Shown here piece after piece: positions 25,679-34,828 of a DNA stretch of 64,000 nt. The stretch is from Patagioenas fasciata. Taxonomy: Eukaryota; Chordata; Aves; Columbiformes; Columbidae. A model generated the notes under the pieces. The model was not told where the DNA came from. It was given only the letters and a program-made list of their open reading frames with translations, and ran no database searches. The position numbers were made by a program, and so were the translations under genes. Position 1 is the stretch's first letter; each line of letters begins with the position of its first letter. The stretch lies in NCBI RefSeq assembly GCF_037038585.1, contig NC_092560.1, positions 63,802,049-63,866,048 of the forward strand. Direction: 5' to 3'.

Positions 25679-25693
25679 CCCCCCCCCCCCCCC
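25679..25693. repeat. poly-C run
   Basis: Fifteen consecutive C residues just upstream of a TATA box. Such a run is unstable and prone to sequencing-length error. Confidence 0.9.
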
Positions 25694-26023
25694 GACTTTC
25701 CTCTACTCTGGGAGCTATAAAAGGCTCACCCTAAAACAACACATGGGGGGAATACCAGTCTCACCAAGGGAATACCAGCTTGGCCTCAGCAAGAGAATAC
25801 CAGCACCCTGAGGACCCTCACTCTGAACCAGACATCGGAGGATGCTGCGCTCCTGACCCCAGCATCCTCACCATGGAACACCAAGGCCACACATCATCGT
25901 ACAATTCCTGTCATCCACACTGCAGGGCTGTAAGAAACTGGATCCCTCACTCTTTTCTTTCCTTTGTCTCTGCTCTTTCCTTCTCTCCTTTTTTCTATAC
26001 CCACATCTCGTCGCCTCTCCTTC

Positions 26024-26051
26024 CATATATATATATATATATATATATATT
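26024..26051. repeat. (AT)n microsatellite
   Basis: About 14 uninterrupted AT units in a CT-rich context, probably polymorphic in length. Confidence 0.95.
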
Positions 26052-26138
26052 GCTCTCTTTCTCTCTCCCTTATACCTTAGGTTTTTTTTTTCTTCTCTAC
26101 CACTCTCTTTCTCTCTTTCCCTTTTGAACATATAAGGA

Positions 26139-26730
26139 TGTAGGAAAGAATTCTTTTGCAAATATAATAGGCCCAGGCAGGATGTCTTGGCAAAGCATAT
26201 TTTAATAACGATTTTGCAAGACCGGGTGTTCTACCTAAAGGTAGGCACACCAAATAGGGCAAAAAGCCCCTGCTTATATCTCCCCAAAATCCCGGCAGCA
26301 ATTTCCCTCCCCTGTTCCCCATTGGTTGGGTACTTCAGGGTTTACAGACTATCCTGACGCACACAATACCCTTCCCCTTATCAGTCTATTTAAGATATGG
26401 ATTCCTGTTACTTTGGCTACACTTCCCCCTAAATTAACTTATCAATACAGGTATCGGTATGTATACAGGTGTCAGTACATATTCTGGGAAGAGACTGTGT
26501 ATTACATTAAGAATTCATAGTCCGATGTCTCTCAGTCCTTCCCCTCTAAATGAGCTAGTAAATACAGGTACCAGTATGCATACAGGTGTCAGTCCATATT
26601 CTGGGAAGAAACTGTGTATTACATTAAGAATTCATAGTCCGATGTCGCTCAGTCCTTCCGCCCTGCTGGGGTCAGGCGCAATGCCCTCAGTTATGTAAAA
26701 ACAACAGTTCTTCGTTAAATGTTCCTTACA
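26139..26730 (-). mobile_element. 3' LTR of provirus
   Basis: 592 bp with the same ends as the 5' LTR. It contains the extra 16 bp (ccccctaaattaactt, about 26429-26444) that the 5' LTR lacks. The flanking ctt...ctt short direct repeat suggests a deletion in the 5' copy rather than an insertion here. The 117-bp U3 repeat is at 26444-26659. Confidence 0.93.
26444..26659. repeat. tandem 117-bp repeat in LTR U3
   Basis: Units begin at 26444 and 26561 with aatacaggta and both carry gtgtattacattaagaattc. The same arrangement is at 32646 and 32763 in the other LTR. A tandem duplication upstream of the promoter is typical of retroviral enhancers. Confidence 0.92.
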
Positions 26731-26746
26731 ATTTCCTCCTCTCCTT
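26731..26746 (-). promoter_or_regulatory. polypurine tract
   Basis: The minus strand reads AAGGAGAGGAGGAAAT directly before the 3' LTR, the expected site for plus-strand DNA priming. Confidence 0.88.
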
Positions 26747-26817
26747 ATTCTATACTTTCGTTGTTTTTGCATTTTCTTGTGATACAGTTCTGTAGGTGGC
26801 TTCAAGCCTAGACAACA

Positions 26818-28041
26818 TCATTTCACATTTTTCTTCTTTCCTTCTTGTTCTTTTAGCAGGATCATTTTATCTGAGTATGGCAGTAGCCCTAAAGGCATTT
26901 GCTTTGATAGAGCTGTCTCAATAAAGTGTTGAACAAGTCCTCGGACACACAGAATGACGTAGCATGCTATAGAAATCAGTGCTTCTGTTACTACAATTAA
27001 AGAAGCAATTTCTCTCAATTTTCCAAACCAAGATTCTAACAATCTCATGAGTGGACTATCTATACCTGAATTCTCAGCCAATTCTTCTGCTGAAGTTATG
27101 GTTAGACATGTATCACCTTTTTCTGCCAACATCATATCTAGGACCATGTTATTTTCCCATGCCATTCTACTAGTAGCATCTAATTGTTTGGTGATTGCTT
27201 TAACTGCTTGTCTAGTATAACTTATAAATAAATGTTATTTATTCCGTCTACATTCTTGTTTGTAGTTACCTACCAAAACAAAAAGGACTCAAAACCCACA
27301 GCTACTTGATTTCTTGCTTTGTGTTCCTTGGGGACCCCTCTGGGGACCCCAATCTAATTGAAATAAACTCTGTCATCAAAGGAAAACCCTAAACTCCTTT
27401 TTTGGTTGCCCTGATGAATCACAGTGTTCAAATGCCAGGGTAAAAGGAATTGCCAATTGAACAATGTCACAAGTACCTTCCCAGTGGGTGATAAAATGGA
27501 ATTAAGTGTCATCTTCCCACAGTACCACCAAAGATCCATTCAAGAAGCATTTGAGGACATATGAGGATCAACTTCCCGCGTCTCTACACACCTACTCATG
27601 TTCCTAGGAACTTGGTATCATTCCTGCCCCGTCGTGAGAGACAGGCAGTATGATTTCCAATTATTCCTGAAAATGCTGGTTGAATTTTGATATTTTTCCC
27701 TGCAAGGCTGGAAATAGTAGGGAGAGAGTATGACACGACTTATTTCCCCACGCTGTAGAGTCTTGGTATAAGGCTAAGATGCACTCCATCCCTTGTCAAT
27801 CTTTGCTCCATCCCAGAGGGAAGGGTACCACTTGGGCCATAGGCCTTCCTGCTGCACAGGCATAGCAATTGCTCTTTTTTAGGCTTTGCACCATATATTT
27901 GATCCATTCTACCCAGGCATTTGTATCTCCATATATTTTGAACCTTCTCAGGGCACCTTTTCTACTAATGTCTATTTGTGATCCATAAACCCCACTTACT
28001 GAATCATCTGCTCCCTGTCTTGTAATTAGCAAGGGTTGCAC
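26818..28041 (-). pseudogene. env remnants (SU and TM)
   Basis: The SU piece (28041-27796) contains NCYACAAGRPMAQVVPFPLG, typical of gammaretroviral-type surface subunits. The TM piece (27165-26818) contains LDMMLAEKGDTC, then ELAENSGIDSP and WFGKLREIASLIVV followed by a hydrophobic anchor and a CVRGLVQHFIETALSK tail. The stretch between AEKG and AENSG is shortened, so the CX6CC motif that normally bonds to SU is missing. Stops separate the two pieces. Not a functional envelope. Confidence 0.85.
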
Positions 28042-28409
28042 TGCAGAGACTCACATCCTGGGAGAGATTGTCCTTTAGATAGGGTAATTTTTCTTTTTAA
28101 CTCTATAGCCGTTCATTGCTCACTGTCCATCCCCTAAACTCTGTGGTCCAGATAACACTGTACCAGGAGGGGCAATGAGAGACAGCAACAAAAACTGTGC
28201 ACTTATTTAAATCATCCTTAGACTCAGTCCCCTTGGACACGTTTGTTTTCATAACTCAATTCTCTTTAGCTCTGTACATCCCCACAGTTAAGGATGTGGC
28301 AATCATCTACTCAAACTGTTAGGGAACCTTCAGTTTCAGTGACGTTTGTTAAGTAACTCATTTGTAAATTCTACACATACAGGATTAACAATCCCCAAAA
28401 GTTTCATTT

Positions 28410-29840
28410 TCATCTCTGTATCTTTAGTCGAAGGGGGTCGTCGGTTGTCAATACTTGCCACTCGTCGTTGTCTTTTGGAGGTTCGATTGGCTCTTTAATT
28501 CGTGTCTAATAAGTCCACCCTTTCTCAGCTGGTCGTACCACTGTCTTGGTGATCAGCAGAACTTGAAATGCTCCTTCCCAATCTGGCTGAAGCTTCGTTT
28601 CTTTCCAGGATTTGACCAGGACCCAGTTTTCAGGCTGAAACTTGTAAGCTGCAAACTCTAAAGGCAGAGTTTGTGCCAAAAGGCCTTGGTGCCTGAGAGA
28701 AGATAGACAGACAACCCGAGTATACAGTTTTTGAGAAATAAATTCCTAGTTTCAAACTGTGGAGGTCCACCTGTTATTAAACTTTTGCTACCACTGCCGC
28801 TGCGGCAGTGCTCAGAAGGAAAGCTTCTCCCCATCTGGTAAGGTGATCAACCAACACTAGTATGTATTCAATTTGACCAGCTACAGGTAAATCAACTTGA
28901 ATATTTTGAAAGAGTTGTAAACCTGGATTCTGCCCTTCTGCAGGCTGCTTTTTAAGTGCCTTTTTATTTATTCTTTTACAAACCACCCATCTTTCACAAA
29001 TTTGCTTGCTATAGTATAAATTCCAGTACTATGTCACACATTGCTTGTGTTCCCCAATAACTCTCCTGATGTAAAATCGCTAATACCTGCCTCATGATTT
29101 GCTTATTTAACATTTCTCTACCATCTGAGAGTACCCATTTCCCACTCTGTTCCCTGGCTCCTAATTCTTGGAGGACTTCTTTTTATTTTTCATGAAAAAC
29201 TGGAATTCCCTGTGGGGCCAGGACCTCAAGGGTGAGATAACTTACAGTTATTACTTCAGGTTTTAAGGCTGCTTCTCAGGCCATTTCATCTGATAACCAA
29301 TTTCCCCTGACACAAAAGGAGTTTTCCCCCTGATGTCCATTAACATGTACTACAGCCACTTCTATTGGTGACATCAGATTGCATAACACTTGTCCAACTG
29401 GTTCTTCATGAACCAATTCTTTCCCTGTACTATTAATTAGACCCCATTCTTCCCAGATTTTCCCAGGGTGTGCACTACTCCAAATGCATATCTAGAACCA
29501 TTACAGATGGTACCTTCTTTTCCATCTAACATTTGCAGTGCCTGATTGACAGCTTATAGCTGGTATGTTTGAGCTGACCAGTTATTAGGCAACCTTCCCG
29601 TTTCTTATTTCACCACTCACACCTTCAATGATGGCACACCCATTGTGTCTTTTCCCCTGAATTATCCTTGAAGACCCATCTATGCAGAGGCGCAGCCCAT
29701 TGTCATCTCTCCACAGGAAAGCAGCAGGGTTTAATTTCTTGCTTTCTTTCACCAGAAGAGCGGTTACTGCTGCAGTTTGCACACACTCAAGACACTGTGT
29801 CTAAGAGCTTAGATAAGTGTGCCACTGGCTGTCGCTTCCC
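28410..29840 (-). pseudogene. pol remnant: RT connection, RNase H and integrase
   Basis: In minus-strand order. (1) 29834-29790 reads PVAHLSKLLDTVS, the reverse-transcriptase connection region. (2) 29782-29585 carries RNase H with the LCIDGSSRIIQGKRHNG block, including the first catalytic Asp; an internal deletion has fused LVKESKKL to NPAAFL. (3) Further RNase H frames run to about 29280, with a stop. (4) The integrase zinc-finger region, ILHQESYWGTQAMCD, is at about 29080-29030. (5) The integrase core, with LFQNIQVDLPVAGQIEYILV and HLTRWGEAF, is at 28986-28777. (6) The integrase C-terminal domain, with NWVLVKSWKETKLQPDWEG, is at about 28650-28590, ending near 28410. The polymerase palm with its YxDD motif is absent. 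Multiple stops and shifts make it nonfunctional. Confidence 0.88.
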
Positions 29841-30210
29841 CCCAGCCCACTTGGTGGTGGAGCAGTGCGGGAGGCACAACAGGCCTCCACTCTGTGCAAG
29901 CATTGCTCAACAACAACAAAAACACCTCTGTATTATCAACACTGTTTTTAGCACAAATCAAAAAACATAGTCCCATACTAGGTACCACAAAGAAAATTAA
30001 CTCCACCCCGGCCAAAACCAATGCAAACTTCCAGGTAATATAATAGCTTTCAAATTTTCTCCTTGTCACCCCCCCAGGCAGTAACTGTGCTTCCACACCC
30101 AGAGCCTGTAAAATATTTTTCTCTAATAAATAAGCTGTGGAATCTTCCACTAATATATTCCTTCCCCATACACTTTTAATTCTTATTATCACAAATAGGA
30201 ATTTATTCAT
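29809..30210 (-). other. unassigned 133-codon open frame inside provirus
   Basis: Open on the minus strand from ATG at 30210 to a stop at 29811-29809. Residues about 56-86 form a hydrophobic, potentially membrane-spanning stretch (FALVLAGVELIFFVVPSMG). It occupies the place where protease or reverse transcriptase should be. Its last codons overlap, in another frame, the start of the pol remnant. I do not recognise it. It could be a chance frame, the 3' part of a decayed gag, or sequence captured during the deletion that removed reverse transcriptase. Confidence 0.3.
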
Positions 30211-31208
30211 AATCGTCTCTCCTTCCCCCCTGCTACCCTATTTATTACAACTCTTTCTTCAGTTTCAGATCTTTTTAGGGTAGAATTTAGAAGGGATAGG
30301 GTAGCTTCCGTTTTTACTAAAAACTAGACCTCATTACCTCCTACTTTACCAATTATATGTCCTTTTGCGATTTAAACAAGTTTCCCCACCAAAAAAAAAA
30401 AAAAATTTTCAGCCCCTCTGATTTTCCAAAGTGTATTGAGTTTTCTTCCTTTAGTCATTTCTAACAGTTGCTGTCCTCGGGGTAAATATCCCAGATTTCC
30501 ACAATAGCATTCCATTTTCTCTCATTCTCTCACTTTTATCACCAACTTCAGTCTAAATCTTCTGCGGTTTTTTTTTCCTTGCAATCTTTGGTTTTCACTT
30601 GCAAATTCCTAGCTAAAGCTGCTGCTAACAAATCAATCTCCTTCCACTTTTCGCTTCTCTTCCTGACCATCATACACAAACATGACCACTCTCAGAATTT
30701 TTGCAAATTCTTCCTGCCAACTTGGAACATACTTCCCTAGATCCCGAAACACGCTTGCTACCAGTTCATTACAAAGCCTTCCAAAAATCTTCCCCAGTCC
30801 GTGCTCCTCTGGCCTCTGTCTACATTCCTGCACTTCAGTTCAATTTACTCTTATCTCCTCAAAAGCCCGAAAGCTTTTATCAGATTTTTAACCACTGTTT
30901 GGCAATTATCTCCGTTTGTTTGATTATTATAATCTCAATTAGAATCACCTTGGGGCCAGGCAGTTCACCCCTGTCTGTAGGGTTAGTTCCACATTCTTTT
31001 AAATGACAGACCAACTCTCTCAATAACACATTAATATCGGCTCAGGATGGATTATATTCCGAAAAAATTAGAAAATAATGATGCATATCGAACCCCATCT
31101 TCCCTTAAGAGTTTGATTTCCTCACATAATCAAACCCCCAGGGTGCCAGGGAGTGCATCCATCTAACACTGGAGGGCATTCACATGTACATCCCCCCGCT
31201 TCACACTT

Positions 31209-31242
31209 CTTCCCCTACACACACATACACACACACACACAT
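31209..31242. repeat. (CA)n microsatellite inside provirus
   Basis: A run of CA units (acacacatacacacacacac) within the gag-remnant region of the provirus. Confidence 0.85.
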
Positions 31243-31334
31243 CTGCTGCTGGCTGTACTGCAAAATAACTGTAGCAATCCCATGGTAAAGCCCAGCAAAA
31301 GCAGTAAGGACAGCAAAGACAGCTGGGGAGGGAA

Positions 31335-31472
31335 TCAAGAGGTTATACAGAAAGCAGAGACCAGCTCTGCAAGCACCTTAGTTAAATTACACCCAACTGT
31401 AGCTAAAATTCCCAATTTTTCAATACCTTGGCCCAGGACGTCCCCTTTTCTATGCTGAGTTTTATTTCCCAT
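31335..31472 (-). pseudogene. gag remnant, possible matrix start
   Basis: A minus-strand frame of 45 codons starts MGNKTQ and ends at TGA (31337-31335). A Met-Gly start at this place, about 860 nt after the primer site, suggests a myristoylated matrix protein that has since gained a stop. A (CA)n-type microsatellite at about 31209-31242 lies just downstream in element order. Further on (about 30920-30460) there are Gag-like fragments, including a CxCGxxGxxxR stretch that could be a ruined zinc knuckle. Assignment is weak beyond the first residues. Confidence 0.4.
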
Positions 31473-32107
31473 CACTAAAAAATTCAGGGAGACCCCGTTG
31501 AGTCACGAGGTTCAGAAGGGACTCCCTTGCTTTCTAAACTCCTTCAGAGAGGAGTTTAGGTGCGGCTGGATCCAGTCCTAGTCTCAGACTTGGTCAACGG
31601 TTTATGTCTAAAAGATATTTTCCCATTCTCAAAAGAAACTTGAACCCCCTTTTATGTGCACTTTACACTGATCAGGCCACAGACTTTATACTCATAAACA
31701 TGCTGTAGCAAGGAAGGGACTGGAACCCACCCTGGTATGGAGGAAGATTTACACCGCCTACAGTTTGGTGGTGGGATTTTTTTGTTTGTTTGTGTTTTTA
31801 TGTGCCAATTTAGATCTTGGCTTAGCCAATTGTCATCGGATCCGTATTTTGATCAGAATACCTTCCGCTCTATTATGGGCTATTTTGTCCAGACAAAACA
31901 CAACACTTTACCATTTTCTATTTATCCTTCCTTTTTGTACATCACAAGTTTCCCCAATACCTTAACATCCTGCCTAAAGGACTGTATGGAGGAATATTAT
32001 CATTTTTCCTTTACATTTCCCGTTCTGAGTCTCGAGGCCCCTCCTTCCGCCTCACCCTCCTCTCAGAATGCCCCCGACCACCAAGGTAATACTTAACAGG
32101 CTGTTTT

Positions 32108-32118
32108 CTTACCTTGGT
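32108..32118 (-). promoter_or_regulatory. candidate major splice donor in provirus leader
   Basis: The minus strand reads CCAAG|GTAAGAAAA with the cut at 32113/32112, about 220 nt after the primer site, where retroviruses place the donor used for env mRNA. Good consensus match; use not shown. Confidence 0.45.
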
Positions 32119-32334
32119 CTGTGCACAGAGTTGTCTGGTCACTTGTACTGTGTTTACCACTTCTTCCTTTTACCTTTCCCCTATGGTTTGCAGAGACCTG
32201 CCTTTTTCAATACAGCCTCAGGATTTCTGTCAGTCTCTCCTGGAGTCCCTACTGATGATCCACAGGACCGCTGAAATCAACGGGGTGCGCCTTCCTGTCC
32301 TTCGGCGATAGGGACCCCCGAGATGACGACGTTT

Positions 32335-32352
32335 CTCCCGGACAAGCCCCCA
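32335..32352 (-). promoter_or_regulatory. retroviral primer binding site, tRNA-Pro type
   Basis: The minus strand reads TGGGGGCTTGTCCGGGAG four bases after the LTR end. Against the classical proline-tRNA primer site, 16 of 18 positions match from memory. This sets the orientation of the provirus. Confidence 0.88.
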
Positions 32353-32356
32353 GATT

Positions 32357-32932
32357 TGTAGGAAAGAATTCTTTTGCAAATATAATAGGCCCAGGCAGGA
32401 TGTCTTGGCAAAGCATATTTTAATAACGATTTTGCAAGACCGGGTGTTCTACCTAAAGGTAGGCACACCAAATAGGGCAAAAAGCCCCTGCTTATATCTC
32501 CCCAAAATCCCGGCAGCAATTTCCCTCCCCTGTTCCCCGTTGGTTGGGTACTTCAGGGTTTACAGACTATCCTGACGCACACAATACCCTTCCCCTTATC
32601 AGTCTATTTAAGATATGGATTCCTGTTACTTTGGCTACACTTATCAATACAGGTATCGGTATGTATACAGGTGTCAGTACATATTCCGGGAAGAGACTGT
32701 GTATTACATTAAGAATTCATAGTCCGATGTCTCTCAGTCCTTCCCCTCTAAATGAGCTAGTAAATACAGGTATCAGTATGTATACAGGTGTTAGTCCTTA
32801 TTCTGGGAAGAAACTGTGTATTACATTAAGAATTCATAGTCCAATGTCTCTCGGTCCTTCCCCCCTGCTACGGTCAGGCGCAATGCCCTCAGTTATGTAA
32901 AAACAACAGTTCTTCGTTAAATGTTCCTTACA
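32357..32932 (-). mobile_element. 5' LTR of provirus
   Basis: 576 bp, TGTAAGGAA to TTCCTACA on the minus strand. U3 is at the right end and contains two copies of a 117-bp repeat (about 32646-32861). The likely core promoter is a CTTAAATA box in the middle. An ATTAAA polyadenylation signal lies in the R region (plus attttaataa, about 32419). Compared with the 3' LTR it lacks a 16-bp segment at about 32642 and differs at about 12 positions. Confidence 0.93.
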
Positions 32933-32936
32933 AGGA

Positions 32937-33334
32937 TAACACCATCTTTAAGCCCTGCTGTTGATTTCTGGTTAAATTTCATATTATAGCTACTGATGGT
33001 TGCCAGTATATCGCTCATAGTAGGACTTTCGCTGTTAATGTGTTGATAAGTTCTGTTACACTTTTGCCAAGTCACCATTCGCTGTAACCAATATTTCAAC
33101 AAGTACTTTTAGAAAACTCACAACTGAATTGGACCCCAGAGGTGATTGTCTGTCATTCACTTCACATAACCGCGCAGAATTAACCCAGAGTTAACTCACA
33201 CCTTGTCTCATCTGTTGAGCCAGGGCACGTGTTGCATCTAGAGTTCACTCATCCCTGATCCCATCTGTTGGCATGGGACACCAGGACACTCTACTGACTC
33301 ATATTTGACTTGTCATCAACCCAGCCCCCCTGAT
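32937..33334. other. intergenic sequence right of provirus, no gene found
   Basis: Continuation of the pre-insertion sequence after the AGGA duplication. No coding frame of note; possibly the 3' part of the older LTR-like element at 25549-26134. Confidence 0.4.
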
Positions 33335-33665
33335 GTCTTTCCACTGTGCTGCTCTGCAGCCTCTCGTCCCCCGATTTGTAGGCATAACCAGGATTACCCC
33401 TGTCCCTGGTGGAGAATCTGGCACTTGCTCTTGTTAAATTTCATGTGCTTGGTGGCCACCCAGGTGTACAGTCTATCCAGATCGCTCTCTAAGGTCTCTC
33501 TATCCTTGAAGGAGCGCACAGCTCCTCCTAGTTGAGTATCATAAGCAAACTTCATTAATGTGCATTTGATTCATGCAATCCAATCATTTATAAAAACATT
33601 AAAGAACACTGCCCCTAAAACTGAGTCCTGGGGAACCCCACTGGTGACTGGCCAAGAGCTTTTCA
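33335..33665 (-). mobile_element. CR1 LINE fragment (reverse transcriptase part)
   Basis: Reverse-oriented CR1. On the minus strand it encodes the end of the RT palm and the start of the thumb, with [13 protein letters not shown] and TQLGGAVRSFKDRETLESDL sequence, and it includes ttgttaaatttcatgtgctt and actgagtcctggggaacccc on the plus strand. Both the 3' terminus and the 5' part are missing. Edges approximate. Confidence 0.85.
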
Positions 33666-34239
33666 ATCTTCATAAGATACAGGGAGGATTTCCCACTTTG
33701 CCATGTAAACCCTGCAGGATTTAGGCCTTAACTTCAGGTTGCCCATTTGGAAGGCAGAGCTGGGGCTGTTTCCTTTCTCGTGCCAGGTGCCTCTCCTACA
33801 TGAAGCTTTCCAGAATGGGCACTGGATCAATCCTGGAGCAGAGTCAGGGCAGCAAACATGATGTACAAAACAGACCCATTCCCTGGAATCCAAGTTTCAT
33901 GCAACCCTGAGGCTTCCTATGACCATTTGGGAATGCCTACACCTTCCAGAGCAGACAGAACAGAGGCCCAACCTTGGCAAGTTAACAATCTGCTAGTCAT
34001 ATTGATGTGTCATCCCAAATCCTGGTAAAACAGCAGCCCCACCAGGTCAGCACAGTGCAAAGGTGACTTCCCTCTGCTTCTACACCTTTGCTCCTGAGGC
34101 CATGTGTATGCCTTGGTAGGGGAGTCCCCTCACTGTTTCAGGCTTACATGACTACACACAAAATCTGCCTATCTTTGAGTAACTCTAATATATACGGTCC
34201 TGCTACAGTATCACATCAGGCTCGCAGTGACTGGGCTGT
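33666..34239. other. intergenic sequence, no gene found
   Basis: Unique-looking DNA between a CR1 and the NUP155 CpG island. I see no exon, repeat or RNA gene here. Confidence 0.55.
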
Positions 34240-34590
34240 CACAGGGGCGCCCCAAAGAGCTACAGTGACCGCCGAGCCGGCAGGGAACCGCTCAGGGCCG
34301 CACACCACTGACAGGAGCCACTTCCCGCCACGCCCCTCAGGGCCATCCTGTGCCTTTGAAGACCGTCGCAGCGGATCGCGCCGGGCCCTCGGGCAGCCCG
34401 CAGGCCTACAGGGCTCCTCGGTGAGGCACCGCAACCCCGACGCGGCCCTCACAGCCCGCTCAGCTCCGGCAGCTCAGCTCCGGCAGCTCCCCTCCAGCCG
34501 CAAGGGGCCTCGTCCGCCGCCTCCCCCCCGGGCGCTCCTCTCGAACAGGCCCTGCGCGCCCTTCCCACTGATGGAAGAGGGAACCGGCGC

Positions 34591-34600
34591 GACGGAAGTG
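34591..34600 (+). promoter_or_regulatory. candidate ETS/GABP binding site
   Basis: GACGGAAGTG matches the core CGGAAGT of ETS-family sites, close to the expected transcription start. Confidence 0.45.
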
Positions 34601-34692
34601 CGTAGCGCGCGCAAGGCCTGCCGGGCTTTGGCGGGTGCGGAGCTCCCGCCTTTTCCGCGCGCGCGGAGCTGCCCGGGCCGGGCCTGGCCGCC

Positions 34693-34828
34693 ATGCCCGC
34701 CGCCATGAGTCCCGCGGTGCCCGCCGCGCAGGAGGCGCTGGAAATCGCGGGCCGCATCATTGACCGGCAGATCCAGGACGATCGCTGCTATCCGGACCTG
34801 TCCGAGCTGCTGGCGGTGCCAGCGCCTG
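34693..34828 (+). CDS. NUP155: NUP155 exon 1 with start codon
   Basis: Starts [20 protein letters not shown]. The first ATG (34693) has a perfect GCCGCC context. A second in-frame ATG at 34705 also has GCCGCC before it, so leaky use of codon 5 would hardly change the product. The first is preferred as the 5'-most. Donor GTGAGG; phase 1 to exon 2, giving Gly-Ser-Pro-Thr-Val. Confidence 0.9.

Larger units (their letters stand above)
25549..26134 (+). mobile_element. older LTR-like promoter region, interrupted by the provirus
   Basis: Contains a strong TATA box (CTATAAAAGG, about 25715-25724), then a repeated ggaataccag motif (three times between 25749 and 25803), and a long CT-rich stretch with ttttctttcctttgtctctg. 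This is the look of an avian LTR R-U5 region. It also carries a C run at 25679-25693 and an AT repeat at 26024-26051. The provirus at 26139 splits it; the original continuation resumes at 32933. I could not define its ends or family. Confidence 0.35.
26135..32936 (-). mobile_element. endogenous gammaretrovirus-like provirus, two LTRs, defective
   Basis: Minus-strand provirus of 6794 bp between the 4-bp duplications AGGA (26135-26138 and 32933-32936). 5' LTR 32932-32357, primer binding site 32352-32335, gag remnant near 31472, pol remnant about 29840-28410, env remnants 28041-26818, polypurine tract 26746-26731, 3' LTR 26730-26139. The tRNA-Pro-type primer site, the 4-bp duplication and the RNase H, integrase and TM sequences all point to a gammaretrovirus-like (class I) element. 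No gene is intact: most of protease and reverse transcriptase is missing, and the remaining frames have stops and shifts. The two LTRs still agree at about 98 per cent by eye count, with one 16-bp length difference. Confidence 0.93.

Noticed and set aside
25780..26161. 115- and 97-codon frames with repeated Tyr-Ile residues
   Set aside because: Translation of an AT microsatellite and CT-rich LTR-like sequence.
26326..26698. Plus-strand frames in both LTRs with repeated RLCITLRIHSPMSL
   Set aside because: Simply the translated 117-bp U3 repeat, antisense to the provirus. No evidence of coding.
31737..32096. 119-codon plus-strand frame inside the provirus leader
   Set aside because: Antisense to the provirus, no retroviral homology, and partly low-complexity.
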